Source: Siniperca chuatsi
Taxonomy: Eukaryota > Chordata > Actinopteri > Centrarchiformes > Sinipercidae
DNA length: 64,000 nucleotides
Direction: 5' to 3'
Assembly: GCF_020085105.1 (NCBI RefSeq)
Contig: NC_058062.1
Location: forward strand, 9,831,445-9,895,444
Position numbers and translations under genes: made by a program. The notes below the pieces were generated by a model. It ran no database searches, had not been told where the DNA came from, and saw nothing but the letters and a program-made list of their open reading frames with translations. How positions within the stretch are numbered: the stretch's first letter is position 1; every line of letters begins with the position of its first letter. Shown in pieces: positions 1 to 11,615 of this stretch.

Positions 1-60
1 AAACAATTATTTTAGAGACCTTTTAAACTCAAATCGAAACTAGTAAAATTCATCACTTGC

Positions 61-1208
61 CTCAGCCACTTGCTCTGGTGTCTGGCCTAATGAGGCGAAG
101 ACCTTTTTAGAGTATGGCAAGTAAACTTCACGGAAGATTTTGGCCGTCTCCTCGTCTGTCCCTGATAGGTCCATCTTCTCAGCATCCTCATTCACTTTCC
201 TTTCAAACTCTGTTACCACAGGGCCAGGTTCCACTAGAGTCGTCCTTGTGACAGAGATATAAAAAAACACATATAGGACCACTGTTCCATTCCATTTCAT
301 TACCATTAAATTTTTTACCGTGGTGGGCTTACTGATCACTCAAATTTCAGTTGTGAGGTGGCTGCATTAAGTAGTTAAAGCTAATGTATTTTTCATGACA
401 TGTAATCACTTGATGTTAAACTTCATTGCTTGCACTGCCAGACTTTCACAAAATCCTTCCACAGCAAATTTGGAGGCAGAGTAGACGTCATTGAACAGAA
501 GACCTGTGTAGAAAGGAAAGCTGTTAGCAATCTCTTAACTCTCTTTTAATTGTTAGGTTCTTCTGTAATTTCACTGACACAAACGCACCCTGTATTCCCA
601 TGACACTGCTCATCACCACAATATGGCCGCTCTGCCTCTGCTTCATGTCAGGCAGCAACTCCTTCACCAGCCGTGCCAGGCCAAAGAAGTTTGTGTCAAA
701 GAGCTCCTTCATGGCAGCGATACTTTGGCACTCCAGTGGTCCAATCATGCCAACACCAGCATTGTTCACTATAACAGCAGAGTATCTTATGTCATTATAT
801 GCCTGTGGAGAGGTCTTAAATTAATTTTAAGAATGTGAGAATGTGAATGAGAGGAGACAGACCAAGAACATCCACCCGTCTGTTGGGCAGACTGTTGACA
901 CACTCTCTGATGGAGGCTTCACAACACACATCTAACTGTTTGATTTCCAGGGTTTTGTTTAAGGAGTCACCTGCCGCTTTCTCCAATGGCCCCCGTTTCC
1001 TAAGATCCCTCATCGTGGCAACCACTGCCTCAGATAAACAATAAATACACTGGCGGTCAGTAGCTGTGGTTATTTCTATCATCTACTCATTGAGGACAGT
1101 GAATGGCTGACCTTTAAAGCGTCTAAGCTCATCCTTGGCCAGCCGTGCAGCCACAGCCAAGCCAATGCCGGAAGAGCACCCAGTTACCAGCACCCTCCTG
1201 GTTCCCAT
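61..1208 (-). CDS. rdh8: Retinol dehydrogenase 8-like short-chain dehydrogenase (3' end beyond window)
   Basis: Classical SDR-family NAD(P)-dependent oxidoreductase closest to RDH8, the photoreceptor enzyme that reduces all-trans-retinal. Coding exons in transcript order: 1208-1112, 1024-863, 768-589, 503-410, 244-61; phases join in frame to give 239 residues. Visible motifs: cofactor glycine motif TGCSSGIG at about residues 9-16, NNAG at 88-91, catalytic Ser141, and YSASK with Tyr154 and Lys158. The stretch [12 protein letters not shown] is shared with RDH8. The start ATG is directly followed by the nucleotide-binding strand. Human RDH8 has about 311 residues, so roughly 70 C-terminal residues lie off the left edge. 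The last visible exon ends in AG followed by GCAAGT, a GC-type donor; ignoring it gives an early stop. The closely related hsd17b1 is the main alternative, and which rdh8 duplicate this is cannot be told. Confidence 0.85.
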
Positions 1209-2032
1209 GACTCTTTGACCTCTGACCTCAAAGCTCAGAAGGATCCTGACTGCTCAGTCAAAAAATGCTGTGAACAGAGAAATATAGAGGAATATTCCTC
1301 TCACAATATTATATCATTGTCATCACCATTCTGTACAATAAAGATGTTATTTCATGTTTTAGTGTTATAATTCACTTTTTGGTGAACCCATTTCTCCTAA
1401 TGTGCCATATGTACATCTGTTTCAGTCACAGATTTTTTTACTTTGCCTTATATGCTAAATTCCCAGAGGATGAGCATGAAAATTGATGTGAGTGTTTTTA
1501 AAAAGCACAATAACAACAAGAGTCTAAGATTTTCCAGTCAGTAAAAAACAAGAATTGTGTTGCATGCATGGTTTATGGTCTAATGACATTACTGTAAGTG
1601 GAGGTAATTGGTATCTCTGCTTCTCTTTAATTTCTTTATTATCTTTATTTTTCCCTGCATGATCACTGACTGCTGGTGCAAAATGGTCGTCTAAGAAGCC
1701 TTTATTTCTCTGTGAGCTGATATCAAATCCAAATGTTTATTAAGCTTAATGTTTCCAATGTAATACCATTACACTTCAACTGCAAATCAAAGTCAGTCTT
1801 AAGTCACTGGATGTGAGAAGCCAACATTGCCTTGAGGCACCACTGAGGCCAGTTTGGTATTTGTTTAAATATTAAATTGGCTCTAATCTGATTTATGTAT
1901 CCTAGAATGTTTGGCTGCCTACAACAGCAAGCTCAGTGCTTTGTCCATTCACACTTGAACCCTATAACAGGTATAATCGCACTATGTAGTATGTATGTCA
2001 AGTGTGACATTTTCATGATGCACAACAATTTT

Positions 2033-2580
2033 ACTCAAGTAAAAGTGCACAAGTATTATCACCAAAAGCAAAAGTACTCACTATACAGAATGGCTCCTTC
2101 ATACGGTTATATTATTATCATAATATTATTTTATTATTACTGATGCCTTACTGTAAGCAGCCTTAAATGTTACAGCTTGGCTCAATTGCTTATCCTGGGT
2201 ATCACACAGATGATTAATGAACTAGTGAAGACAGATCGTTTTCAATTTTTCAGTGCTATAAATTCAGTACAAAGTATTCCGTATTGATTACATTTCAAAA
2301 TTAGGTATTCATTCGCTTATATGATTCAAATCTTCCACAGAGGTGAAGCTAAACTGAACCACTTATACCATTGGGTAATGTAATCTATAACAATGGATCA
2401 GGTTTTAAAAGTAACTAGAAACTGCTGCTGTAACATAAATGTAGTGGAGTAACAATTACAATATTCCCTCTGAAATACAGTGAAGTAGAATTATAGCATA
2501 AAATGATGATACTCAATATAGCCTAAGTACCTCACCATTGTGGTTAAACTCAGTACTTGAGTAGTTACTTCCCACCACTG
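2033..2580 (+). repeat. hAT-like MITE, copy 1
   Basis: The block begins with TTTTACTCAAGTAAAAGT and ends with TTACTTCCCACCACTG. Both are signatures of a fish interspersed repeat rich in AAGTA and TACTT steps whose termini resemble CAGTGGTGG. The internal segments near 2075-2170 and 2435-2500 correspond, in opposite orientation, to parts of the copy at 10385-11175. It has no coding capacity. Assignment to hAT-type non-autonomous elements rests on the terminal motif from memory of the family, and the outer end near 2033 looks truncated. Confidence 0.6.
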
Positions 2581-3659
2581 TATATCATCCAACTAATATA
2601 TAAAAATATAGGCTACAATAAGGTCACTATAGACTGTGGGTATTGCAGACACTGAAAATCCCTACAGGACGAGTTAACCACATCAAGTCCAGACTCAGAG
2701 GCCTGTAGGTCTGCTTATAGGTGGTGTTGTAGTCTACCAACCTGTAGAGCGAGCAGCGCGTCCTCCACAGTGGCAGATATGCGAAATAAAGACTGGACTT
2801 AACCTGCGGGTCGATAAACTGACGTTATTGCAGCATTCAGAGAGTAGGGACACGACCAAGACACATCGGGACATGCGGCTGCATAAGCCCAGCGATTACC
2901 TAAATGGGTCACATAGGCCGACTAAGTACGTGGGAGTTGTAGTTCTTTAAGCGACAACGAGTCCCTTGAAAACTGCTGACTGCCATATTATGGGCCACTC
3001 ACCGCACTGTGTTGTGTTATGTTATGTTATGGGTTAAACTTAAAAGTACAGAAAGTCCTACTCCCGCATGTCCGTAGATGCCTCAGATTATTATTGTTAT
3101 TATCATTATAATTATAATTACTATTGGTATTATCATTACAAATAATAGCCTATGTCCTTTAAAAACAGTTTTAATGCATTCTAAATCCTATAAATGTTTA
3201 ACTTTATAGAAGTTACTCTATACATTCACAATAGTGTTTGTTTTTGAATAGTCACATGATCCAAATGATTGCAGTAAATCGTTTTTAAAAGCTTAATTTC
3301 ATTCATCTGTCATCTATTCCTGCTCATCATCCTGGACTCACATCGGACATTCAAACATTCACAACTATGGACGATTTTAAAGTCTCCAGTAAACCTGTAT
3401 GTCTTTAAACTCTTAAGGAAACCCCGAGCACCGGGGTTTGGGATATATACATGGTTCATATTCTTTGATAACAAAGTACAATATTCATACAAACACCATT
3501 AACACTAGTAGGCTACTTATCGTATGAATACTCTTATTGGTACCCTACCCGTTAATAATGATAATAATCAGAACAATATGTACTCAAACTGTACTCAATT
3601 TTTGTCACTTAATTTTGAAAGTATTTACCGGAAGCATATTCCGGTGGTATGCTATTCAC

Positions 3660-4600
3660 ATTGATTGTGACTTGACGATTTTAATGTGTTGCAGTTCTTC
3701 ACTGTGACCACAAGATTACAGCTAACACTCAGGAATCTAAATATAGTCATCTGTCACCTAGCGTCAAGCCAGGAACAATACCGACATTTACAAAATAACA
3801 TTTCTATTCCTAATATTCAGTCCACCGCCAAATAAATTCACAAAGCTGGTATTAGTTTTATTAGTTTTTGTTATTGCATTACATGGTGTAGAGGTTTATT
3901 GTTTGATAATCAGTTGCAGTTTCTCACCGTGGCCACTGGAGGGCAGTGAACACTCGTGATTCTGTCAGTTACACCCATAGACTTAGCAACAAGGTAGATA
4001 CACAACTAAAAAAACTGAAACAAATTTAACTTATCAAATAAAATTAAAAGAGACCATGGTTTGTATATATTTTTTGTAAGTTTGTAATATTGTATATATG
4101 TAGATGGAGGTAAAAATGAATAGTGTATGGTTGTTTACTGTAGCATGTTGTTTGCATTGTCTTGACTTGACCAATTGAATGTGTTGCAGTCCCTCATTGT
4201 GACCACTGGAGGGCAGGAAACATTCATGATTCTAACATGTCAATAATAATCAGTATCACAAACGTCAAGACAGACAGTACTGCATGGCTATATTGCTGCC
4301 TAGCCTGTAGTAGGGTAGACTTGTCTACACACCAGAAAATATTGATTTATTAATAGAATATTTACCAGCAATGACAATACTGTAGTTATTTTTAATAATC
4401 ACACTAATAATGAGTCAATATAACAATATTGATATTATATCGATTTAACACCAAATTTTATTTAGTGCTGCAGTACTTCACTGTGACCACTGGAGGTCAG
4501 TGAACACTTCTATATACACTCGGCCAAACGTTAGTGCCACCTAACTTCAAGACATACCATACTGATATTTCCGGTAAAAACTATCAAAATAAAACAAACA
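3660..4600 (+). repeat. Degenerate tandem array, about four units of 220-285 bp
   Basis: A recognisable core, GTTGCAGT followed by CTCACTGTGACCAC-type sequence, recurs at about 3686, 3912, 4185 and 4469. In the last three units the core continues as CCACTGGAGGGCAG (3933-3946, 4203-4216) or CCACTGGAGGTCAG (4487-4500), followed by GAACA or GAAACA. A second shared element containing GTCAAG or TTCAAG plus nearby bases recurs downstream of the core, which makes this a diverged tandem duplication rather than scattered motifs. No open reading frame is associated. Confidence 0.6.
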
Positions 4601-4999
4601 AAATAGGTCACCGCTGTTTTAAAACAATCACAGTAATAAGCAGCACATGTACAGTTTGCATTGGGCCGGGGCTTATGTACAGCGATTGGTCCAGGATGAT
4701 TAGCCTAGGTTACTACAAACGCTTTCACACTTTCAGCAGCCCAATGCTTTTGTTTACGTTGCATTTTGCTTGCTAGCAAGATATCGATGGATTCAAGAAC
4801 CAGATGAGTTTTGTTCAGAGTAACTTCACTAATAACAACCGCTGCTTGCATGAGCGCAGGCTTGTGGCACCATTTACATAAACAATGAACATTCACATGT
4901 TTGCCTAAGGATTAATTATTATTGTTGACAGAATTTATATTTTAACCGACTAATATTATTCAACATACATTGCAAGCATCAGCAGCAACCTAACCCTCT

Positions 5000-5045
5000 T
5001 TGTGTGTGTGTGTGTGTGTGTGTCTGTGTGTGTGTGTGTGTGTGT
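5000..5045. repeat. (TG)n microsatellite
   Basis: About 22 TG dinucleotides with one internal TC interruption. Simple sequence, probably polymorphic. Confidence 0.95.
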
Positions 5046-6864
5046 ATAAGAATGCATGAGAGTTGGACTGAGGCCTGAGGGAGTGTTTCTTATGTCTTCC
5101 TATATGCTTTGTCATATAAAAGAAAATCTAAGCTGCTGTTCTACTCAGGTTACATTACCCCAATTCATTGGTCATTTATAAAACAGTGATAATGAAGTCC
5201 TTTATGCAGCTTTAAAAGATTAGGTTTTCTTAACCACCAGGTCTGTCCATTATGACATTGTTCAGTGATTAATTGTAATGTTATAGTCAATGTGCAGCAG
5301 TGTGTGCTTGTAGTAGAAATTCAAACACAATAACTGTAACATTAGATGGCCAGTTTTAGTTTTACACCAGTACAATCCTTTAGACATTTCCTGGTGTTAT
5401 TTGCCATACCTTCAAATGTCCGCTCTTACTTGATTAAAATGGTTTGTTTTAAATATAGCATAATTTGTTCATAATTACTGTCTAAAATCATATATGAAAT
5501 ATTAATCAAAGCAAGTTATCTTGAAAGGTTGCCAACCCAAAGCTGTCATTATGAAATATAACAGAGCTAATTGTAAACTCTTTCTTCAGTGAGTTTTTAC
5601 CACAGTGGACAGGAGGTCTGCCAAATGTCAATGTCAAATATTAGACCATCTTTATTTTAACACATTTCCTCTGATTTAAAGACTCTTCACTCATCAGTGT
5701 CAAAATTGCTTTTTAAGCAGCAAAGCACAAATATTTAAGGCTACTTCCAAAGTTACTTATCTCTAATAAGGAGATGGTGTAATTTTAAAAAAAAATTTAT
5801 TGATAAGAAAATGTTCCAAAAAAGGCTATCTGGAGACAAGAAGAAAATAAGCATTTTGTTATTTTGCAATTTTTATTTTTTTTTTTTTTGGTATGGTGTC
5901 TCTTTTTTTCTTTCAATTATGGTGATTATTTAAAATCTATTTTTTACTCAGGATTATAATTTAAATGATTCATTTACTATCACTTTGAGTAACCAATTTT
6001 ATATTATCTGTGATTCTTAAAAATGCTTTCCGTGTAGCCTGATTGTGCACCGAAACTCTCTCATCTATTGTGCACATGGGTGTGATTGGACCTTTTGTCT
6101 TGTGGTTGAATGCATTCTCTTGAAAAAGGAACAAACATCAGGGATTTTGTATTCTGCAGGAACAAAACAGCTATCAAGTGGTCTGTGCCAACAAAAGGGA
6201 CAATATAAGTAATTCTCTTGTGACATGAATTTTTACATAGTTAGTCCATCATTTCTGTCTGAGCCCTTCTGTCTGACTGTCTATACCAGAACCAGGTGGT
6301 TATTTAGGACATTCTGTACAATGTGGTGGTAAATAATATTGCATGGGAACTAGGCGTTAGACTCATGTTGAGAGTAAAAATGTGAGCCACCTCCTCACAT
6401 GATGTTCTGTCACAATTTGTACCACCTGATGTGGCTTTGTACTCAGATGATTCTGTAAAATACTATGTTTATTGATTATTTAATATTTGAAAAAGTGTGA
6501 ATCCTTTTTTGTTTTGTTCACTTGAGAATAGATTATACATTTTGATCTTTTTGCAATTTTCTTTTCTATCTGGTACTCTCAGTGGCCACTTTATACAATG
6601 CAACTGCTTGTTACACTAGCAAGTGCTAGTGTATTGGTATGACTGGGGGCATGGGGGCACTGTCAGACTGTAACAATGACCAAAAATGGAATATAAAAAA
6701 TCAATCAACAAATAGGTCAGAACATTTGTTTATGTATTTTACCTCCCATTCTTTATTTAAGGTTTACTGTTATAAAAAACTGAATAACAATAAAAATAAT
6801 TCTGTGTTTTATATTTTTCCATTTTATAAATCGGTTTTTAAGCACGAATAGAGAACCTATAGCA

Positions 6865-6918
6865 TAAAATAAGATAAGATAAACCTTTATTGACCCCCAG
6901 CGAGGAAATTCACTGCAG
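6865..6918. repeat. Interspersed repeat end (AAGATAAGATAAACCTTTATTGA type)
   Basis: The segment has AAGATAAGATAAACCTTTAT followed by TGACCCCCAGCGAGGAAATT, a phrase that recurs widely in fish genomes as the terminal part of an interspersed repeat. No full element was delimited and the class is uncertain. Confidence 0.45.
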
Positions 6919-7468
6919 CCTGCCAGATTGGGAGTACCTGTTTCTTACAGTCATTATGCAAATATTCACCCACAGGCACACAAAATAACATTGATAGTTC
7001 TAGCTGACCTTTATATGATGCTGTTAAAAGTCAGTAAAAATATATCCAAATCTCTCTGGCAGTCTCAACCAAAACTGAGCATTGAATGTTGCTTCACAAC
7101 AGTAATATTTGTTGCAGTGCTGTTGTATTGGGTTGTGTTAAACTGTACAGGTGTCCCTGACATTCTGTTTGCCCCCTTAGCACAGAGTAGTTCAAACTAG
7201 ATCTTTTTTGACCATTTTAAGATCATCTCCATCACAGAGATATTTTTGAGGTTACAAAACATGTCAAAGACACACACAGTCAAACGTGTCTCTGTTTGTT
7301 TCATAATTCTTCCCAGTTTCTCGTGTCTGCTTTGGGTTCCCATTGGTCATAGCACTCCATTGTCTGGTTTGTGTTATGTGTTCTGGGAGTGGCCAGTTTG
7401 CTTTCATAACCCGAGTTGGAATATATTGTTGCTTTGGACCAGACTGCAAAGATACAATTTTCGAATGC

Positions 7469-9337
7469 ATGGAACCCAACACTCTGCCACAATGTAAGTA
7501 CAATTTTACTGTCCAGATTGTCTTAGATGAAAATTATTGAATAGAAATTTCTTGGTGTATGAATTAAGCCTAAATGTTGTGTGAAAACTGTCCTCTTCTC
7601 ACTGGTTGAACTGGTTTGTTAAATCTTAGTATATGTGTGTCTCAGGATTTATCTTTCAGGGCTTGTTGGCTTTCTGCTGGTGCTAACAGCTGAGGGCAGA
7701 GTTGGGTAAGAAACCTGAATTTAATCTCCATTTATCCCCATTAATCCCCATTAGCTGCATTTGACCAAAATTACAGAGTAAAAAAAGTTAATGTTTTTAC
7801 ATTGAAGTGTTGGTTATTAGAAAACTGGAAGTGCTGTTACCTCCACAAGTCTTATTTGAAAATTTCTAATTAGCTCCTGAAGTAGACTGATGGATACATG
7901 AGGGATTGAATATACCAATCACATTTATACCCAGATCCTGGCACAGATGATTGCTGCTATCACCTAATATACCTCTTAATGACTGCATTTTAATAGTTTT
8001 CACTCTAATTACACAGAAACTCATCTCAGTTACAGTTCTGTTCTGAGACAGAACAATGCCTGCTGTTCGATTTGATTTGCGAGACTGACCAATATGAGGT
8101 GAGTGTGTCTGAGCAAGACAGAAACCTTTTCACATTTCAGATGCAAGAAATTTTCAAAAAGCCGACCTTGCCACATTTGTTCATGTCCCTCAGGTCCGTC
8201 ACTATGACTCTGTGAGATGGGTTTCAACTAATGAGACATCCTACTTCATGGAGATTGCAGCAATGAGAGCATTCAGACGACTGTATGAATACATCACTGG
8301 TGCCAACGAGAATGGTGCGACCTGTGTTTGCACCCACTTATTTATGTTTTATTTAATATTTTATTGAAACAGATAGTCTCATTTTCAAGAGAGATATGTG
8401 CACAAAAATAAACATACAGTATAAGCTTAGACAAAAAATCAGAACAGCACACCATTTATATACACATTACAGTGGTTCAACATTGCAGAAAACAATTACA
8501 AGTAGCATTCAAAATGCTTGAGTATAATGTTTTTAAGTCTTCAAAAGCAATGAGAGATTTTACTTGCAAAACTTTCTGTAACTCATTCAGTTTGTAAGGA
8601 ACATAATTTAGAACCAGTCTTTCCAACCTCTATTTGAATATGTGGTACAGCTAAAATTACAATGCCCTTTGACTATAATTACTGTATTTGGTCGTGATCA
8701 GAGAGCAGAGATAGTCTGGCAGTTTTATTGGATATTTAAGTCAGAACATTTGATATGTTGTTATGTATTTCCTATTTGTGACATTTCTAAAAAAAAAAAA
8801 CTGTTGTATTTTCTGAATGTTTTTCTTCAGGAAAGAAAATTCAAATGACAGCTCCTGTTGTTGTGAAAATGTCTGACAAGAAATTCTGGGAAATGGGTGT
8901 CTACACAACAAGTTTTTTGCTGCCAGCTGAACATCAGATGAATCCCCCCAAACCTACTAATGACAAGGTATGCTTCTCTGACAAAACATGGCAGAACAAT
9001 TAAAAAAACATCAACCTTCATTTAGTCATAATTGCCATGATCATGTTTGAATGATAATGAAACTTTGCTATCTTGCAGGTGTACATCCATGACATGCCAG
9101 ATATGAAAATGTATGTACGGAGCTACGGAGGATGGATGACGAGCTTGTCTGACAAAAACAAAGCTAACAGTCTGTCCTCTGCCCTTGACTCAGTTGGTGC
9201 AAAATACAAAAAGGGCTTCCACTATGCTGTTGGATATAACAGGTAAATAAATTACCATCATTTTCTCAGTGATATCAGTGAAATCATCATATTTGATGAT
9301 GATTTTATATTCTGCAATAAAATATTGTGTGTTTGTC

Positions 9338-9376
<39 letters not shown>

Positions 9377-9497
9377 ATTTGTTTCTTGCAGTCCAATGAC
9401 GATGTTTAACAGGCACAATGAGGTGTGGTTTGTCGCTGAGGATGAGCCAATATGCACTTCCAGCAGTGAGGAGTTGGAGTTTTCTCCTTTCTCTTGA
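7469..9497 (+). CDS. SOUL/heme-binding protein (HEBP2-like), putatively secreted
   Basis: Member of the SOUL/HEBP family of heme- and tetrapyrrole-binding proteins. Coding exons: 7469-7493, 7660-7705, 8017-8098, 8194-8314, 8831-8967, 9079-9242, 9392-9497. All junctions are GT-AG and in phase, giving 226 residues and a TGA stop. Family signatures include YEVRHYDSVRWVST (about 50-63), KKIQMTAPVV, a YVRSYGGW stretch and a C-terminal YNSPMTMFNRHNEVWFV segment. Residues 1-24 form a short polar start plus a hydrophobic run, WLVGFLLVLTAEG, which suggests a signal peptide; exon 3 adds three cysteines before the SOUL fold. The first exon is short, so the start is the least certain part. An AATAAA lies 215 bp past the stop. 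Which fish soul/hebp paralogue this is cannot be decided by eye. Confidence 0.92.
9341..9374. repeat. (GT)17 microsatellite in last SOUL-gene intron
   Basis: Uninterrupted GT run lying 17 bases upstream of the acceptor of the last coding exon (first exonic base 9392). It occupies the position where a polypyrimidine tract or branch point would normally be, followed only by ACATTTGTTTCTTGCAG. Confidence 0.97.
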
Positions 9498-9711
9498 ATA
9501 TTGTGAGCCCTGTGCAATGACCGCATTACAGTAGACAGTGTACATGGAGAGATGTTGTAGCTGGACATTGCTTCAAGTCACAATGTGCCATATAAATAAC
9601 TTGCCAGACAGATTTGAAAAATGTTGATGAATTTGAATCAATTGAATATACCATGCACTACTTGTGACAATGGTTTTACAATAGCTTGTCTGATGGTTTT
9701 CTTTTATATTC

Positions 9712-9717
9712 AATAAA
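9712..9717 (+). terminator. Poly(A) signal AATAAA of the SOUL gene
   Basis: Canonical hexamer within TTCAATAAAGTTACCC, 215 bp after the TGA stop on the same strand. No other canonical hexamer lies between stop and this site, so a 3' UTR of about 235 nt is predicted. Confidence 0.75.
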
Positions 9718-9739
9718 GTTACCCTTATGCAGTGATTTC

Positions 9740-11615
9740 TTTTGGTTCTTAACCCATCAAAGGCCTCCTTTGGATCTATGCTAAAATGTGTCGAAAGCCA
9801 GTGGTTTAACAATATACGAAGCCTGAAAAAGACAATCAAGTCTCACTCCAGTTTAGAACAATGTTACTCTACAACATCACCAGATGGCACTATAAAGTTC
9901 AAGAATACCATTACTTCCAGGATTATACATACTGCCCAGCACTTCAGGCTTTTCAGTGACATACATTAAGGATGGTTGAATATTTTTCATTTCATGAAGA
10001 TTTATCTTCTGAAATAAGAAGAAGGCATTATCAGGTGTCAGAGACTAAACAGACTGGTGAAAATAGACTATTGTATTGATGAATGTTGTATAACACATTT
10101 ACAAGCTAATGTGCAGGTGTCTTAACCATCCATCCTTGAACTGCTATATCGCTTTGACGTCACTGTGAGCGTCATCAAAGCAGCCTGTACCATTTGGGCT
10201 GTTGAATGGCACCTTATCACAAGCACTGGCAGGGAATGTGGAGCAATATAATCACAGTCTCTGATTTCACACATTGGCTAATATAGTATTATACTGAATA
10301 AATCAAAGTTTTTTGGATTTTACTGTCCTTTCCTTTAATGCATTATTAAGGTGGATAAAATATATTTTGCTCAAGAATGAAAGCTGATGTTTGTACTTCT
10401 ACTCCTAAACATTTCAGGTGGAAATATTGTACTTTTTACTTCACTACATTCATATAATAGCTTTAGTTACTTTGCAGGTTAACATTTTACATAAAAAACC
10501 CATGATCAGCTTATGAAATACAATACCCCTTGATTCAAAACCCCTTGAGGCAATATTGTGATTTTGGGCTACATAAATTAAATTGACTTGACTTGGCATG
10601 TGACACCTCACTTAAAATAAGTATGCAGTTGGGACCCATTGTCTCATGTTTCAGATGTCTATCAGCAGTTACAATAAAGAGTGAAAAAAGCAAATATAAG
10701 AGAAAAGCAAAAAACAAAAATGTCCACACATTTGTGCAGCTGAACTTAATTTGTCTTATTTGCCTCATTAATCATCTCACAATGCCTCAGATTTATCTTG
10801 TGAACCTTTGGAGGGGCCGGATCCCTAGGTTGGGAACCACTGCGTTAAATTACCTAGGTGTATATAAAGTAGTTCAAACTAGCTTCACTTCAACCAGCTA
10901 CAACAGAAAAATGCTACTTACACATTGATGCATCAGTATCAACAATGCAATTATCTCATGTATTATAACATGTCACTCATAGGGACCAGTTTTTTGCAGC
11001 ACGAGTACTTTTATTTTTGATACTTTAAGTACATTTTGCTGATTATACTTCTGCACTTTTAATTAAGTAAGATTTTTAATTAAGCACTTTTACTTCTAAT
11101 GGAGAATTTTTATATTGTTGTACTGGTACTGTACTTTTACTTAAGTAAAGCACCTGTGCACTTCTTCCACCAATTCCAGCGCTACAATACATAATAAAAA
11201 TGATGCAGGAATTAAGATGAAATCTGAATAGCTGTAGTTTTGACTGTGATTAACTGCACTCTTCTGTTGACTCTTATCTTATCAGCTGAGCTCCAGGATG
11301 GCTCAATGATACTGGAGTGATTTCACTACAGTAATGTGCTAGCAGGTGGATATCTGACTGTCTCCCATAGAGGGGCTGAGTGGTTGGCTGGCTTGCTGAC
11401 TGACTGACTGACTAGGAGTGCCAGTCAGGAGAGGTTTTATGACGCTCACTACTGATCGAAGTCCACTTATGGGCCTCAAACAACCATCAGTCCACCGGGG
11501 CTGTTGGGCCTGCCTGCCTGCCTTTCTGTGGCTCTCCTGCTGTATCTGTCTGGTCTCCTGATCTCTGCAACAGTGAAGATCATGCTAGACTGACCCTGAA
11601 GTCCCATCAGTCAGA
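9740..11615. other. Intergenic region upstream of nr5a5, including its presumed promoter
   Basis: No coding exon is supported. About 800 bp of it is a MITE copy with a nested insertion, listed separately. Position 10157-10164 reads TGACGTCA, a full CRE-type palindrome, inside a shorter imperfect inverted repeat (GCTTTGACG versus CGTCATCAAAGC). The last 250 bp before the nr5a5 ATG contain short direct repeats (TGAC near 11395, GCCT near 11510) and probably include its 5' UTR. No TATA box was identified. Confidence 0.5.
10385..11175 (-). repeat. hAT-like MITE, copy 2, with nested repeat insertion
   Basis: Reverse-orientation copy of the family seen at 2033-2580: TACTTCTACTCC, TTTAGTTACTTTGCAGGTTA and, at the far end, TACTTTTACTTAAGTAAAGC and CTTCTTCCACCAATTCC. 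The right end is the degraded CCACCACTG terminus. From about 10528 to 10844 the family sequence is interrupted by unrelated sequence. That insert contains a GAGGCAATATTGTGATTTTG segment and ends with GGTTGGGAACCACTG, itself a common fish repeat end, so one repeat appears to have landed in another. Confidence 0.6.

Larger units (their letters stand above)
1209..7468. other. Intergenic region between rdh8-like and SOUL genes
   Basis: No coding exon could be supported here. It separates two divergently transcribed genes, so both promoters should lie within it. It is AT-rich and contains a MITE, a degenerate tandem array, a TG microsatellite and a short interspersed repeat end, each listed separately, plus a poly-T tract near 5874-5890. 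A GC-richer patch around 2740-3010 is the most promoter-like part. Confidence 0.6.

Noticed and set aside
7246-7540. Overlapping open frames of 60-83 residues around SOUL exon 1
   Set aside because: No family resemblance. Only the short MEPNTLPQ exon joins in phase to the rest of the SOUL protein.
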